From Gerris lacustris (taxonomy: Eukaryota; Arthropoda; Insecta; Hemiptera; Gerridae), in contig OX578286.1 in the NCBI GenBank assembly GCA_951217055.1, positions 15,711,050 through 15,775,049 on the forward strand: a stretch of 64,000 nucleotides of DNA, given 5' to 3'. Positions within the stretch are counted from its first letter, which is position 1; each line of letters starts with the position of its first letter. The notes below the pieces were generated by a model. That model made no database searches. It had not been told where the DNA came from and saw nothing but the letters and a program-made list of their open reading frames with translations. Shown one piece after another: positions 1 to 11,509 of the stretch. Both the position numbers and the translations under genes were made by a program.

Positions 1-1600
1 AAAGGAACAAACCTTCTGTATGTGAAGGTGATAACTATTAAGTCAAGGGAATATTTACAGTAAATTAGAGCAATTTTCGTTACATCCAGCGTCGTTGTAT
101 CCAAATATATTTATACAAGGCGTTAAGCCCTTGGCAACAGGCTAAACGTCAACAGGCGTTAAACATTTATTTTTATTGGAATAAATGTGGTTGCCTCAAG
201 CTTAGCAGTAACAAATGATTTCGAGGTGCGTCGTCGGGACTCAACCCAATTATATAAATGATATTATATATTATACAAGCTAAGTAGAAAGCAACCTAAG
301 ACTAGCCGGCATCTTCATGCACGGAATTACTATAAGCAACCATTACTTTATTTGCAATAGGCTCCAGCCTTATTTCCTTCGTCATAATTCTTGATTAAAT
401 ATTATTTCTAGATAACATTTTTTTTATTCCGAAATACACCTTACTCGACGTACGATGCGCCGCAAGGTGTGTTTCATGATAAGATTCATATGTACACATG
501 TATGTATATATATGTCAATATGTATATGTATATTACATACATTTCAAGATAGAGTTAGTAATAAAAATGAGACCATCACTTATAAAGTGTACTGTTATCT
601 CTTAAAATATGATATAAGTTTAAACAGATGTATTTTCAAGTGTCTTTAACCACTTAATTTTAGGTGCAAGCAAACCTATTAACCATATAATATTATTTCC
701 GTTCTACAAATGTCAACATTCTTCACTTAATTTTTTTCAGACATGATCAGATTAAAAAAAAAAAAATGTATAAACAAACAAAACAAATAAATAATTATCT
801 TTCATAAGTGTTATAAAAGGATAAAATAATAATTATAAATTTAAAAACTGTATGAAAATAAATTAAAATAATGTTTGAGTACATTATTGGATCTTTTCGG
901 TGCAAGTGTACTGAGAGGAAAAAAAATTGAATTATTTTTTATACAATAAACTCGGGGAAAAAATGTCTCAAATACATTTTGAGACAGTAATCAGATCCCA
1001 AAATATCTCGTTCAATCATTATTAAATGAACGACGTTATTAATTTATTAATAAAAAAATCGATAAAAATAATGTGACTCTGCTAGAATATGAATAGTTGA
1101 TGTTAACAAAAGCCTATTTTGATTTGCAGCGGTGTCTCATTTATTTATTTCAAATATCTCGGTAACTAATATGGTTAAATTTGTGTTAAAATGTAGTAAA
1201 AATGATGTAAACCGTTGTTTATCACGATTTGTCAGAGTTTTAAGAGGGCAATACCCCCAAATTTATTTATCACAAGTAATTTTATCTTTGAGTATGACGT
1301 ATTTGAACAAGTATGCCAAATGCGTGAATCATCGATATCCGATTCACTAGTTTTTGCAATTGATACGCAAGTTTTCGAAATAGATTATAGATTTATTAGT
1401 TTCCAAATTGATTCCCTATTTTTCGAATTAGATTCACTGGGTACCGAAAACCATTCACTGAATCGACTGACTCCACGTGTCTGCATCAGAAGATGGAGGA
1501 AAGAAAATGTTTCGCTAATTCGGATTTTATGGGACCAGGAACTGTCCGGATCACCGAAAGTCCGAATTAAACGGAATCAATTTTAAACATGTCATTAAAA
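1..1600. other. AT-rich sequence, no gene recognised
   Basis: No supported gene. Short open frames around 1132-1586 are weakly protein-like and have no recognised domain. Bases 29-60 resemble the interior of the repD MITE (ATAACTATTAAGTC), a possible decayed fragment. GTCCG/CGGA-rich words near 1540-1580 and 1805-1840 could be eroded transposon termini, but this is not established. Confidence 0.4.
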
Positions 1601-1601
1601 T

Positions 1602-1707
1602 TAGTTTTAGCTGCGTATCAAAAACTATTAAAATAGAAGTTATTATCAAAAAAATAGTTTTAGCTGCGTATCAAAAACTATTAAAATAGAAGTTGTTATC
1701 AAAATAA
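1602..1707. repeat. 53-bp tandem duplication
   Basis: Two adjacent copies beginning TAGTTTTAGCTGCGTATC at 1602 and 1655, period 53. They differ only at a few positions near the 3' end of the unit, so the duplication is recent or conserved. No coding capacity. Confidence 0.9.
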
Positions 1708-2002
1708 TTACTGTTAGTCCCTACAATGTTACACTTTTCAAATCTACAAATTGATTTAGGATAAGAAAACTTATTGATTTATATTATTAGAAAATTATTT
1801 GGGCCCGTCTGGATTAACTGGATGTCCGGACTAGCGAGACTAATGTTAATCAATTTCTCGATATATCCTCTTTATTATATTATGTACTAATTTTGCGAGA
1901 AAATGTACTTCTAGAAAATTACCAAAAATGTCAATAGAATTGGATGATTCGAGGGAGTTCTGGTGACTACATCAGAGTATGGATGTTGTTTCGGACCTTT
2001 CG

Positions 2003-2425
2003 CCTCTTGTGCTAGAGGCATCTTCAGGATGGTTAAGAGTTCACGTTGTTTTGTTCATCAAAAAACAACATGCAGCATCCTAAAGATGCCTCTAATACAA
2101 GAGGCATCTTCGGGATTGTTGAGAGTTAACGTTGTTTTGTTCATCAAAAACAACATGCAGCACTCTAAAGATGCCTCTAATACAAAAGGCATCTTCAAGA
2201 TGGTTCAGAGTTCACGTTGTTTTGTTCATCACAAAACAACATGCAGCACCCTAAAGATGCCATCTAACACAAGAGGCATCTTCAGGATGTTTCAGAGTTC
2301 ATGTTGTTTTGTTCATCAAAAAACAACATGCAGCACCCTAAAGATGCCTCTAATACAAAAGGCATCTTCGGGATTGTTGAGAGTTAACGTTGTTTTGTTC
2401 ATCAAAAACAACATGCCCACTATGT
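2003..2425. repeat. 86-bp minisatellite, about five units
   Basis: AGGCATCTTC recurs at 2016, 2102, 2187, 2274 and 2360, giving periods of 85-87. Each unit contains an inverted pair (GAGGCATCTTCAGGATG against CATCCTAAAGATGCCTC) and a second one around GTTGTTTTGTTCATC/AAAACAAC, so each unit can fold into a cruciform. A 155-codon open frame crosses the array, but it reads successive units in different frames and is not considered a gene. Confidence 0.9.
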
Positions 2426-2904
2426 CATAACAACTAAGACCTAGAAGTCCATTATGATACCAACCGTAAGCCTACACAACAAGAGATTCGTAGTTTATTC
2501 GTAGTTTATTCTTGGGTTAAAAGGTTAGAATTAATCGTCCGATATAAATACATATTAAATAGAATATATCCTCTCAATTTTATATTTTCTAAACTTAGAC
2601 AATAATTTCAATATTTATATTAATTGGAAATAAAAATAAAAGAGTTTCAAAATAAATGAGAAAGATGGAAGAAGTTGTTTTTCCTTGTAGAGTTCTTTCA
2701 ACCATCAACAAAATTAGCTTTAACTAGGCATTTTATATTCTATCATCTTAATCATCTCTTTCACTTAACTCGTAAATTTACCTAAACGTAGATAAGCAGA
2801 ATAAAATTTATTCTAATGAAATATATTTCGTTAAATTTGTTTGTTTCTAGTTTATTTTAAATATGTTTCGGCAGTACGCAATCTGTGTAGTGCCAAAAAG
2901 TTTG

Positions 2905-3370
2905 AGTCATTTATAAGTGCAATGTGTAAGTGTTACGAAGTTTATGATCAATGTGCAATTGTTATGAAGTTTGTGATCGATATGGAATTGTTACGAAGTT
3001 TGTGACGAAATATGTAAGTGTAACGAAGTCTGTGATGTAAATGTTACGAAGTTTGTTATTTACATATTCATAACAAGCTTCGTAACAATTACATAAACAT
3101 GTAACATACATTTAAGTGTTACGAAGTTTGTGATCAATATGTAATTGTAACGAAGTTAGTGACGAAATATGTAAGTTTTACGAAATTTGTGATGTAAATT
3201 TTACGAAGTTTGTTATTTACATATTCCTACAAACATCGTATAACACTTACATAAACATGTAACATACATACATACATGTGTTACGAAGTTTGTGGTGAAT
3301 ATGTAAGTGTATCGAAATTTGCAATGGATACTTTAATACTTAGTAAGTATGCAATGAATAAGTAACAATG
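2905..3370. repeat. ACGAAGTTTGTGA degenerate satellite with higher-order period
   Basis: A short unit of about 25 bp (GTTACGAAGTTTGTGATCAA and variants) is reiterated. Two blocks of about 180-190 bp, roughly 2930-3115 and 3116-3290, repeat the same series of variants and each end in the inverted form (AACAAGCTTCGTAACAATTA) followed by ACATAAACATGTAACATACA. This is a higher-order repeat containing both orientations of the unit. Confidence 0.85.
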
Positions 3371-3372
3371 CC

Positions 3373-3770
3373 ACGAAGTATGTGGCATAGAATGTACGTT
3401 ATGTACACGAGTGGGCAAGATAGAGGTACTAGTCTTCAAATGTTGAACTAACATTTTTTAAAAAATACTTGTCTGATTTTAATGAAATTTGGATGGTAGA
3501 TCATAATTAGCCCATTGTTGGTCCCATATAAGTTCCAAACTTAAGCACCCATTTGTTTCTCTTCCACATGGCCACAAACATACATTTATTTACACCTATA
3601 TCTTCAAAAGTACTCATTTCATATTAAAGTAATTTTTACTATCTCTATCTTGCACACTCGTGCACATTATCTATGCCACAAACTTCGTGACATTTACACA
3701 ACAATGACTTAAGTATGATCTACCATCCAAATATCATTAAAATCGGACCATTTTCGATATTTCTGTAAAA
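3373..3770. repeat. Inverted repeat enclosing a repA fragment
   Basis: About 50-bp arms at roughly 3373-3430 and 3638-3700 are inverted copies: satellite unit, GTGGCATAG, CACGAGTG, GCAAGATAGAG. They enclose a minus-strand repA fragment (3440-3620: AATGAAATTTGGATGGTAG, TTGTTTCTCTTCCACATGG). A short opposite-strand repA piece (ATCATTAAAATCGGACC) lies just outside the right arm, near 3710-3765. The arrangement implies local inversion or palindromic duplication after the repA insertion. Confidence 0.7.
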
Positions 3771-3779
3771 CACAGATGA

Positions 3780-5040
3780 TTGTAACTAAAGTGTGATTTT
3801 AATACGAGTGTAAAAGGTTTTTGGGACTCTAGAACACTCTCACTCTTAAAATTAAAAAATAAAATTAGGCCTCAAGATATTTTAGCAAAAATAAAAAATA
3901 AATTAGCAAGAACTTTCAAGTTCATCTTTAAAGAAAAAAAGATTTGGTCAATTTTGCAAAGGGTGGATCCATTAACTCAAAAAGGAACACCTGCTTTTTT
4001 ACAAAGGCAATTAGACAAAAAGAACAAAAAAAGCGTACGCGTGGGCCAAACCAAAAAATAAAAGAACATCTTTAACGACTTAACCAAAAAAAGACGAACC
4101 AGCTGTACACCAACAAGAAAAAAAATTAATAAAAATAAGTCACAAAAATAACAAATTTGAAACCCGATGATTTTCAAAAGTTAATTTTTTTATATTTTTG
4201 AAGGTCAGGGATGTTCATGTTTTTAATGAGGGAGATGGTTAAAAAAAATTTTGGAAGAACAATTACGATTTAATAGCAAGGAGCCAAAGTTGCTGGATGA
4301 CCTAACAAAAATAAAATCTTTTTGTGGTTTAGAGACGGCATATATCTTTTTTTAAATAACATCCTTTCTTGATTTGTTCCTCTTAAGTCTTCGAAAAGTT
4401 CTCTTATTTAGTAATATTTTCTTTTTTAAAAAAAGGAGCTTTACTTTTTATGTTTTGTACAAAAGGAACGATTTAGAGATCTTTAATTAACTTAAAATGT
4501 TGGAGATCCTTTAAATATAAGTTTCTTTAGTTGATGTGTTTTTTTTAAATCTTCTACTTTAATAATCGTAAAATACATATTGCGTAAAAGGCAAAAAATC
4601 ATAAAATAAAAAAAAGACAGAGAAGATAATTACCTGTCAACAAGTAAACCACGGAATTATATTTATTCATTCTTATTTTCTTGTTATATTTTTAAAGCTG
4701 ACAGGTATTTAAAAATTAAGTAAAAACGAATTACTAATTTTTTTTAAAAAAAAAAGAAAAAAGGAAAGACTACTTAATTTTAAAATTTAATAAAAAAAGG
4801 ATTTCTTATACGAGATTATTTATATTATCTTAAGATTAGAGTCTGAATCATATTAAATTACTGAATTCACATTGGTAAAATAAGGTATGAAATATATGCC
4901 AGAGTATCCGGTTTTGAAAATATTGCTACTTAAGAATAAAAAAAGCGTTCTATTCATTAAGTATTCGCTGAAAATTAAGTATTTAAGCTACTTTCTTTCA
5001 TCAAAAAAGCGGAGAGATATTGTACCTTTATGGTATTAAT
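3780..5040. other. AT-rich sequence, nothing recognised
   Basis: Homopolymer A/T runs and a 66-codon minus-strand frame near 3977-4177 without coding character. No repeat family or RNA gene seen. Confidence 0.4.
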
Positions 5041-5277
5041 GGCACTTCTTTAGATTGTTGCTCCCCTTATAAAGAAAAAAACAGAGGGGAGTAACAACCT
5101 AAAAAAGGTGTGCGGAATGTTCTTCTTTAGACTGTTACTCCCTTTATCAAAACAGAAGTGTGATATTCCTTTGTCCCAAAGTACATTGGACTAGACATCC
5201 CTTTGTTTTAATAGTTATTTAGTCAAAGTCATTGTCATTTTAAAACAAAATAGGGGAGTAACAATTTAAGAAGTACC
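5041..5277 (+). mobile_element. repD MITE, copy 1 (double hairpin)
   Basis: The termini GGCACTTCTTTAGATTGTTG and TAACAATTTAAGAAGTACC are inverted copies. An inverted internal copy (GGGGAGTAACAACCTAAA) and a second direct copy (TTCTTCTTTAGACTGTTACT) follow the left end, so the terminal motif occurs four times as + - + -. The element is therefore two hairpins in series. The core words AAAACAGAAGTGTGATATTCC and CCCAAAGTACATTGGACTA are shared with the copies at 25502, 34471, 38893 and 44704. No coding capacity; presumably moved by a transposase encoded elsewhere. Confidence 0.85.
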
Positions 5278-5850
5278 GTATTAATTAAGGCAAAATATCT
5301 TTTGAAGCAATACTTTTTCTTTCCAATTTTTTTAAAGTGTATAATTTTAATGGAAGATGATTTACCATTAGATGGGGATGGGATGACGTATATATCTTCC
5401 CCCATTATCTAAACTGACCCGATTCTTTTTAACCGTTCATCGTTCTTTTATTGAGATCCTAACTTCTTTGGATACTAACTGTATTTTTACCTTTTGGCGT
5501 TTTCGTTCTTTCAATGGATAGATTCGCTCAATCGAGATCCCAATCTGTTTGAGTACAGGTGGTCCATCATAATCCTGCAGGCTTTGATATCTGTGGAAAG
5601 TCAATAACTTACTAATTTAGGTACCTCAATATAATAATTATATTTTAATATATTATCGATTTATTATTTTAATCTGTGAAAGATTACTTTTAAAATGTTA
5701 TCGATAAATTTACATAAATCAAAATGTATCAATAAAATTATGAATTAATAATTTTTGCAGTCCTTATACAATCCGAGTACACAAACATTTGGACATATTA
5801 ACGGCAGTATCTTTACGAATAAATATGGAGAAAAAAAAGTTATTATAATA
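5278..5850. other. AT-rich sequence, nothing recognised
   Basis: No gene, structured repeat or RNA recognised between repD copy 1 and the 78-bp satellite. Confidence 0.35.
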
Positions 5851-6190
5851 CACACTAAACCTAAACCAAGAACTTATGGTAATCTGAGGAGAGCGCTAGT
5901 GTTGTTGTTTTTGTGTCATATATAGTCAGTTACTAAACCCCAATCAATAAATTAAGGAAATCTAAGGAGTGCGCTAGTGTTGTTGTTTTTGTCATGTATA
6001 CGGTCAGTTAATAAACCCCGACCAAGAAATCAAGGCAATCTGAGGAAAGCGCTAGTGTTGTTGTTTTTGTGTCATATATAGTCAGTTACTAAACCCCAAT
6101 CAATAAATCAAGGAAATCTAAGGAGTGCGCTAGTGTTGTTGTTTTTGTGTCATATATAGTCAGTTACTAAACCCCAATCAATAAATCAAG
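5850..6190. repeat. 78-bp satellite, left part
   Basis: GCGCTAG lies at 5893, 5971, 6049 and 6127, exactly 78 apart. The unit includes GTGTTGTTGTTTTTGT, GGTCAGTTACTAAACCCC and AAATCAAGGAAATCTAAGG. The array is interrupted after AAATCAAG at 6190 and resumes at 7365. Confidence 0.95.
6183..6190. other. Left target-site duplication of the hAT element
   Basis: AAATCAAG, part of the 78-bp unit, repeated exactly at 7365-7372 on the other side of the element. An 8-bp duplication is the hAT hallmark. Confidence 0.93.
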
Positions 6191-6236
6191 CATGGGCGCC
6201 CATAGTCCAAAATTTAGGGGGGGGGCCAAAATAATT

Positions 6237-6429
<193 letters not shown>

Positions 6430-6780
6430 ACACATATTAATTTGTTTTATCATATTCGCAATTTAATTATAGATTTCAAACTTAAACATTTTTATATTCT
6501 ATAATCTAATAAAAAAATAAATGGTTTTAAAGTAACAATAAAAAAGTTTTATTAAAATAGGGCATTTGTTTCTCAAGAAATTCTGCAAGTAAAATGGAAT
6601 ATACGTTGAGGCAGTAGGGCTAAAAAAAATAATTTTATAAAATTAAAAAAAATTGAAGGTTATTGATTTAAGGGATCGAATTGAATTGGGGATGAGAGGG
6701 TGAATAAAATAATTATTCACGATGAATCAAAATAAAAATAAAAAATACATATTAATAAAAATGGATTATTTTTAAACTTA

Positions 6781-7071
6781 TTAATCTGAAAATAGAGATT
6801 TTAGATTTCGCCTCTCCTTTCCAAACTCAGATATAATTTTTTCTATGATTATATCTTTATTTTTGGTTACGAATTGTCGGTGAACACTAATGATGCATAA
6901 ACTGCTAAGCCTGTTATCTGCCATTGTAGAACGTAACCACGTTTTGACTCTTCGCAATGTGCTGAATTGATAAGAGAGTGTTATAATGGCAATATAGGGT
7001 GTCCTTAGGGTATCAAGAGAGAGAGGTGAGACGATACAATTTGATAAACTTCGACAAGAAGAATACTGCAA
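6781..7071 (-). pseudogene. hAT transposase, C-terminal dimerisation region, fragment
   Basis: A 96-codon frame on the minus strand. Residues 36-50 read FSTLRRVKTWLRSTM, followed by ADNRLSSLCIIS. This is the pattern of the C-terminal hAT dimerisation domain (family consensus roughly F S x L K x I K x x L R S T M x x x R L x x L). Upstream, TPYIAIITLS corresponds to the conserved leucine-rich stretch before it, but the usual A-E-R-x-F lead-in is replaced. Nothing before it in the element encodes the catalytic DDE part, and full transposases are several hundred residues, so this is a relic. It lies within TIRs and an 8-bp duplication that independently indicate hAT. Confidence 0.8.
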
Positions 7072-7364
7072 GAATGAAACGTTTCATCCGGTTTCATACT
7101 ATAATAACTTGCTCCTTTGCTTCAATATTTTATCTATAAATTTCTTACTTTTTTATATATATATTTTTTTTGTACTAATTTCATACACTACAACTATACA
7201 TACGAAGAATTATTATAATATACGCTATTACCCTAATGGTTTTTTAAATATTTATAAATTGAACTTAAAAAGTCTTACATTTGTTTTTTTAAAAAAATGG
7301 ATCAGTATTCCAGGGGGGGGGGGGCAAGCGCCCCTGTTTGCCCCCCCCCATATGGGCGCCCATG

Positions 7365-7372
7365 AAATCAAG
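7365..7372. other. Right target-site duplication of the hAT element
   Basis: Second copy of AAATCAAG, immediately after the right terminal inverted repeat. It is also the first bases of the resumed 78-bp satellite. Confidence 0.93.
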
Positions 7373-7800
7373 GAAATCTAAGGAGTGCGCTAGTGTTGTT
7401 GTTTTTGTCATGTATACGGTCAGTTACTAAACCCCGACCAAGAAATCAAGGAAATCTAAGGAGTGCGCTAGTGTTGTTGTTTTTGTGTCATATATAGTCA
7501 GTTACTAAACCCCAATCAATAAATCAAGGAAATCTAAGGAGTGCGCTAGTGTTGTTGTTTTTGTCATGTATACGGTCAGTTACTAAACCCCGACCAAGAA
7601 ATCAAGGAAATCTAAGGAGTGCGCTAGTGTTGCTGTTTTTGTCATGTATACGGTCAGTTACTAAACCCCGACCAAGAAATCAAGGAAATCTAAGGAGTGC
7701 GCTAGTGTTGTTATTTTAGTCAAGTATGGTCAGTTACTAAACCCCGACCAAGAAATCAAGGAAATCTAAGGAGTGCGCAAGTGCTCTTGATTTTGTGTCA
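7365..7800. repeat. 78-bp satellite, right part
   Basis: GCGCTAG or GCGCAAG at 7387, 7465, 7543, 7621, 7699 and 7775. All intervals are 78 except the last, which is 76. Variants alternate between GTCATGTATACGG and GTGTCATATATAG types, as in the left part. The array decays into unique DNA after about 7810. Confidence 0.95.
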
Positions 7801-7809
7801 TATTAGTCA

Positions 7810-9310
7810 GATTTTGCTGTAATATAGACACACAAAAAAATTATTAATACGATTTTATTTTTATTTTGATGAATTGTCAAGCACAGCTGTCATTTATAAA
7901 ATAAATAAAAAATTGCACCAGACTCTATCGACTTCGGCAATAATTGGGAGTTCCGATTTTAAACGAAGCAAATTTTGCGGTTCTCTTTGAAATTGGATGT
8001 AAACAAAGTACAGGAGGCGCCCTCATACACCTCTTTTAGTTTGTTACCTTTCTTTAGTTGTTATCTATAGTTGTTATATTTATAAAATGTTTAAAAGTAG
8101 GATGAGTAGCAACGTTAATAACTATTAAGACAAATGGATTTTTAGTCTAAATTACAAAAAACAAAGGAGACTAAGGAATATCACACTTTTGTTCATATAA
8201 TTTCAAAATAAAAAAAAGGTGTGTGACAAAGTAAAAGAGTGCCAAGTTTAAAATTTTTCCCAGAGTGCCATCAGTTCTTTAAAGGGGTTTAACAATGAAA
8301 ATGAACAAAGAACCTAACTAAGAAAATAAAAAATAACAGAGACATTGCATTAAAAATCTAATTATGTTATTTAAACCTGAACAAAAGGTATTCAAATTAA
8401 ATTCTCCTTATTCTTTGGAACATATTTTAAATACGAAATTTTTAACTCGCAACTCCCAAGTTCAATTACCTTTTTATTTAGAAAAGTCTTTTTAGTTTAG
8501 AATTTTTTTTTTTTTTTTAACTTTTATGCATTTAATTTACATTTAAGTAAAAAGGAATTTTATAAAGAAATAAAAATGTATGGAAGAGAGAAATGTAATA
8601 AATGAATTGGTTTTTTGTTAGGGTTAATGCCCAGATGTGTAAATTTAAATCTATAATGTGTAGAGGGAAGACAACCATAAGACCGGATGTGACAAGATCA
8701 TGCGGGCGGATATTAGATAAATGTACGGATAAACACCTTATATACGTACCCAAAAGGAAAAATAAATCTTTTCACAAACTAGTATCAATGATTGAGATAT
8801 ATTATTTCCTTTTTAATGTAATACTTTATTTTCAGAAATGTACTAAAAGTATAGCAGGGTTTAAATCTTCGTTAGGCTTATCATAGTTTAAGAGAGATAG
8901 CATGTTTAATATTCTTATAAGGTACTTGTCTAACAAAGCTAAGAAAAGTACTTTCTATTCAAAGTAAAATGCTACATTGGTACTTCTGATAATGCGGGTT
9001 ACAAAAATATTCATTAAGAAATAAAGTAATAAAAAGAAGGTAAACTTTTTTTTCTTACAACGAACTTCATTAAATTATAAATTTTCTTACCAATTATCTG
9101 TTTAGTTTCGATAAAAAAAAAAAAAAAAAAAATGTGTGAGACTCTTACGCATTAGAAGTGAAACTTAAGATATAGAAGTACTTGATTTTATGTATTGCTC
9201 TCTTTGCATTTGTTGACGATTTTATTATTTCAGGATTAAGAAATGGTTATGTGGAATTTAATTGAAAAATAAAATATTTTTATATTTTTTTAGCGAATAA
9301 TGAAGAAATA
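7810..9310. other. AT-rich DNA with a decayed repD fragment
   Basis: Around 8115-8225, words such as ATAACTATTAAGACAAATGG and AAGGAATATCACAC match the minus orientation of the repD interior, without clear termini. A 94-codon plus-strand frame (8602-8886) and an opposing 73-codon frame share the stretch near 8650-8740; neither has a recognised domain. The rest is featureless. Confidence 0.4.
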
Positions 9311-9314
9311 AAAA

Positions 9315-10000
9315 GGTCAAGTGTGTGCTGGTCAGCACACAGCGAGGGTCCGTAGGCCACACTGTATATATGTTTAAGTAGTACCCTATTGATGGTGTTT
9401 TTTAAAATGCTAAAAAGCTTACTTTGAACTATCCTATGGGTCTGATATTCTCAAAACACATAAAAAAACTTCTAATAAAGTATTTTTTTGCCACAGAACC
9501 GGACTACAATCATATAAATACATCGAAAAGACCAAAGTTATAAAAAACGTTTTGTCAATAAAAAATAAAATAATATTTTTTTCGAAATTTCCAAAAAGTG
9601 GTATCTTTACTTTTGATCGAAGAATGTTCAGGATTTTTTTTCAGATTTTTTGCACTTCACATAAGCGAGATAGAGGGGGGGGGGGGGGGACACGTTTCAC
9701 ACTCACTTTAAACTTGCCTACGCTAGCCCTATCAAAGTTATAACCAAAGAATTATAAATTTTTGTAATCAGCTCGACGTACCCTTTCATATAATACCCCT
9801 CACGGTGTCGAAAAAAATAAAAAAATTATAACCCTTAAGTTTCTTTATCCTAATTTTTTTGAAAAATATTATTTTTAAGTCGCTATATTTTTAACATATG
9901 TGGGCAGGTACAAGACACATACATGCCAAATTTCAAAGTGATCCGTAAAAGCAGGCGACAGGACGGACGGACAGACACACTCAGGAAAATATAAGGGTCC
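9315..10000 (+). mobile_element. repC dispersed repeat, copy 1 (3'-truncated)
   Basis: Starts GGTCAAGTGTGTGCTGGTCA, whose inner part folds as GTGTGCTGGTCAGCACAC. It then carries GAGGGTCCGTAGGC, the line AACCGGACTACAATCATATA, a G-run at 9676-9689, CAGCTCGACGTACCCTTTCA and the distal GACGGACGGACAGACACAC. Aligned by eye with 29058-29763 and, inverted, with 59904-61166. Unlike copy 2 it stops at AAGGGTCC, lacking the distal TTGCCTACGGACCCT. No open frame; superfamily unassigned. Confidence 0.85.
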
Positions 10001-10097
10001 AAAATATTAAAACAACATTTATATATTATATTATATTATTATAATGTATATATAATATTACGCTTATATACCAGTCCTGTATTTTAATTAATCATTT

Positions 10098-10199
10098 TCC
10101 ACCGTGGTCCAATGGAGAGCACTAATGCCTGCTGAATCAAAGGTCGGTGGATCGAGACTCGTTTAAGTAAAACATTTTTTACAGGTAAAACAACTTCTG
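10098..10199 (+). repeat. tRNA-derived SINE-like unit, plus arm
   Basis: GTGGTCCAATGGAGAGCAC (about 10104-10122) resembles a tRNA D-arm/A box, and GGTGGATCGAGACTCG (10146-10161) resembles a B box. The spacing fits a tRNA-derived RNA polymerase III promoter. The tail CGTTTAAGTAAAACATTTTT is shared with the minus arm. It is not a functional tRNA: no paired acceptor stem is seen. Confidence 0.55.
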
Positions 10200-10202
10200 A
10201 CT

Positions 10203-10316
10203 TGAGCTGGCAGTTGATTTACCTATAAAAAATCTTTCACTTAGACGAGTCTCGAATCACAAACTTTGTTACTTGCAATTTCGTTTCTTTTAAGCTAATT
10301 TACTCTACCGCGCCTA
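10203..10316 (-). repeat. tRNA-derived SINE-like unit, minus arm
   Basis: Read on the minus strand: GCGCGGTAGAGTAAATTAGC (A-box-like, 10294-10313) and later GTGATTCGAGACTCG (B-box-like, 10246-10260), followed by TCTAAGTGAAAGATTTTTTA. It lies as an inverted partner of the plus arm with only a few bases between the two tails. The two A-box regions differ, so this is more likely two related SINE copies or a palindromic rearrangement than one perfect duplication. Confidence 0.5.
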
Positions 10317-10329
10317 AAGAGGTTTTACT

Positions 10330-11505
10330 TCATAATCAAAACAATTATGAAAGTTTATTTAAAAGATGGGAGGGGGGAGGGGATTAAAAAATTAGACATC
10401 TAATTTATCTAATCTCATATCTATTAGATGTTATAACTATTATTAATCTATACCTCGATAATAGTTTGTAAAAGCATAAAAGTATACGCGATAGTATGTG
10501 AGTAAAGTATATACATTGTTGTACGCGAGGAAGCTATGTGCCACAATAATTGGAAGACTATTTTTATGGAATAGGTACGTTATATCGCCATTCAACTAAA
10601 AATAAAAATTCTGAATAAATAATAGTTTTAATACAGGATATTGTAATTCAACAATTTATACACATAAAAAAATATTTCTTGATATAAAAGATTAAATTCC
10701 AATAAACCCGAAATAATAACACGAAATTCTAATATAAATAGGTGTTTATAACCAGAATTTATTTCTAGCGAGGAGTTCAACCTACAAGTTTAAACATGCG
10801 GTTCTGAGTTCTGATAAGCTCTAACAGTAATCCGTGTTGATAAAAAAGATAGAAGTAAGCAATATCAGAACGCCTCCAGATAAAGTCCTGTACTCAAACT
10901 AGCTTGGGATGAATCTAAAATGCAAAGCTAAGTCGAAGGCCTTAGGCAAGACACCTGCGCGCCAACTTCATGAAATTCCCTAGCCTTATGCCCACTATCT
11001 AGTCCTATTTTCTACCCTGTAAATTATACTCGAAGCTTTATAATCTCATTTTAAAAATCTTTTGCTTTCTACATCACATGTATATATATATTTTACTTTA
11101 AAGGTCAATGCATCTTATTGGCCTCTTGGGATATAAGCCTGATTTTTTTTTCTTTCTCAAGTCCTAACTACGTCAAAATACGTGACTTGCAGCGCTATTT
11201 TGTAATTGAAAGGCAAGTCTGCAACTTAATATTACAACAAGGAATAAGTTTATCAGACTTGACTTGTTTGTAAGTTAATTAAGTATTCGTAACTCGTCTT
11301 GCTTTCTCACACTTTACTTCAGTTTTAAACATGCAAAATGTAGTAATGAGTAACACAACTATGAGTTCTAGTATTAAATTTAGAAAACATCAACATGACT
11401 ACAACGCACCTTTAAACTATTAACTCCTTTTCAAACTAGCAACTAACTTACAACGTATAATTGATATTAACTACTGTAAGCAAAAGATATAGTCAAATTA
11501 GTATA
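10330..11505. other. No gene recognised
   Basis: AT-rich sequence with moderate GC near 10900-11000. No repeat family shared with the rest of the window was recognised. Confidence 0.35.
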
Positions 11506-11509
11506 AAAG

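Noticed and set aside
1963..2430. 155-codon frame
   Set aside because: Crosses an 86-bp tandem array and reads alternate units in different frames.
10098..10170. Functional tRNA gene
   Set aside because: Boxes A and B are present loosely, but cloverleaf stems do not pair.
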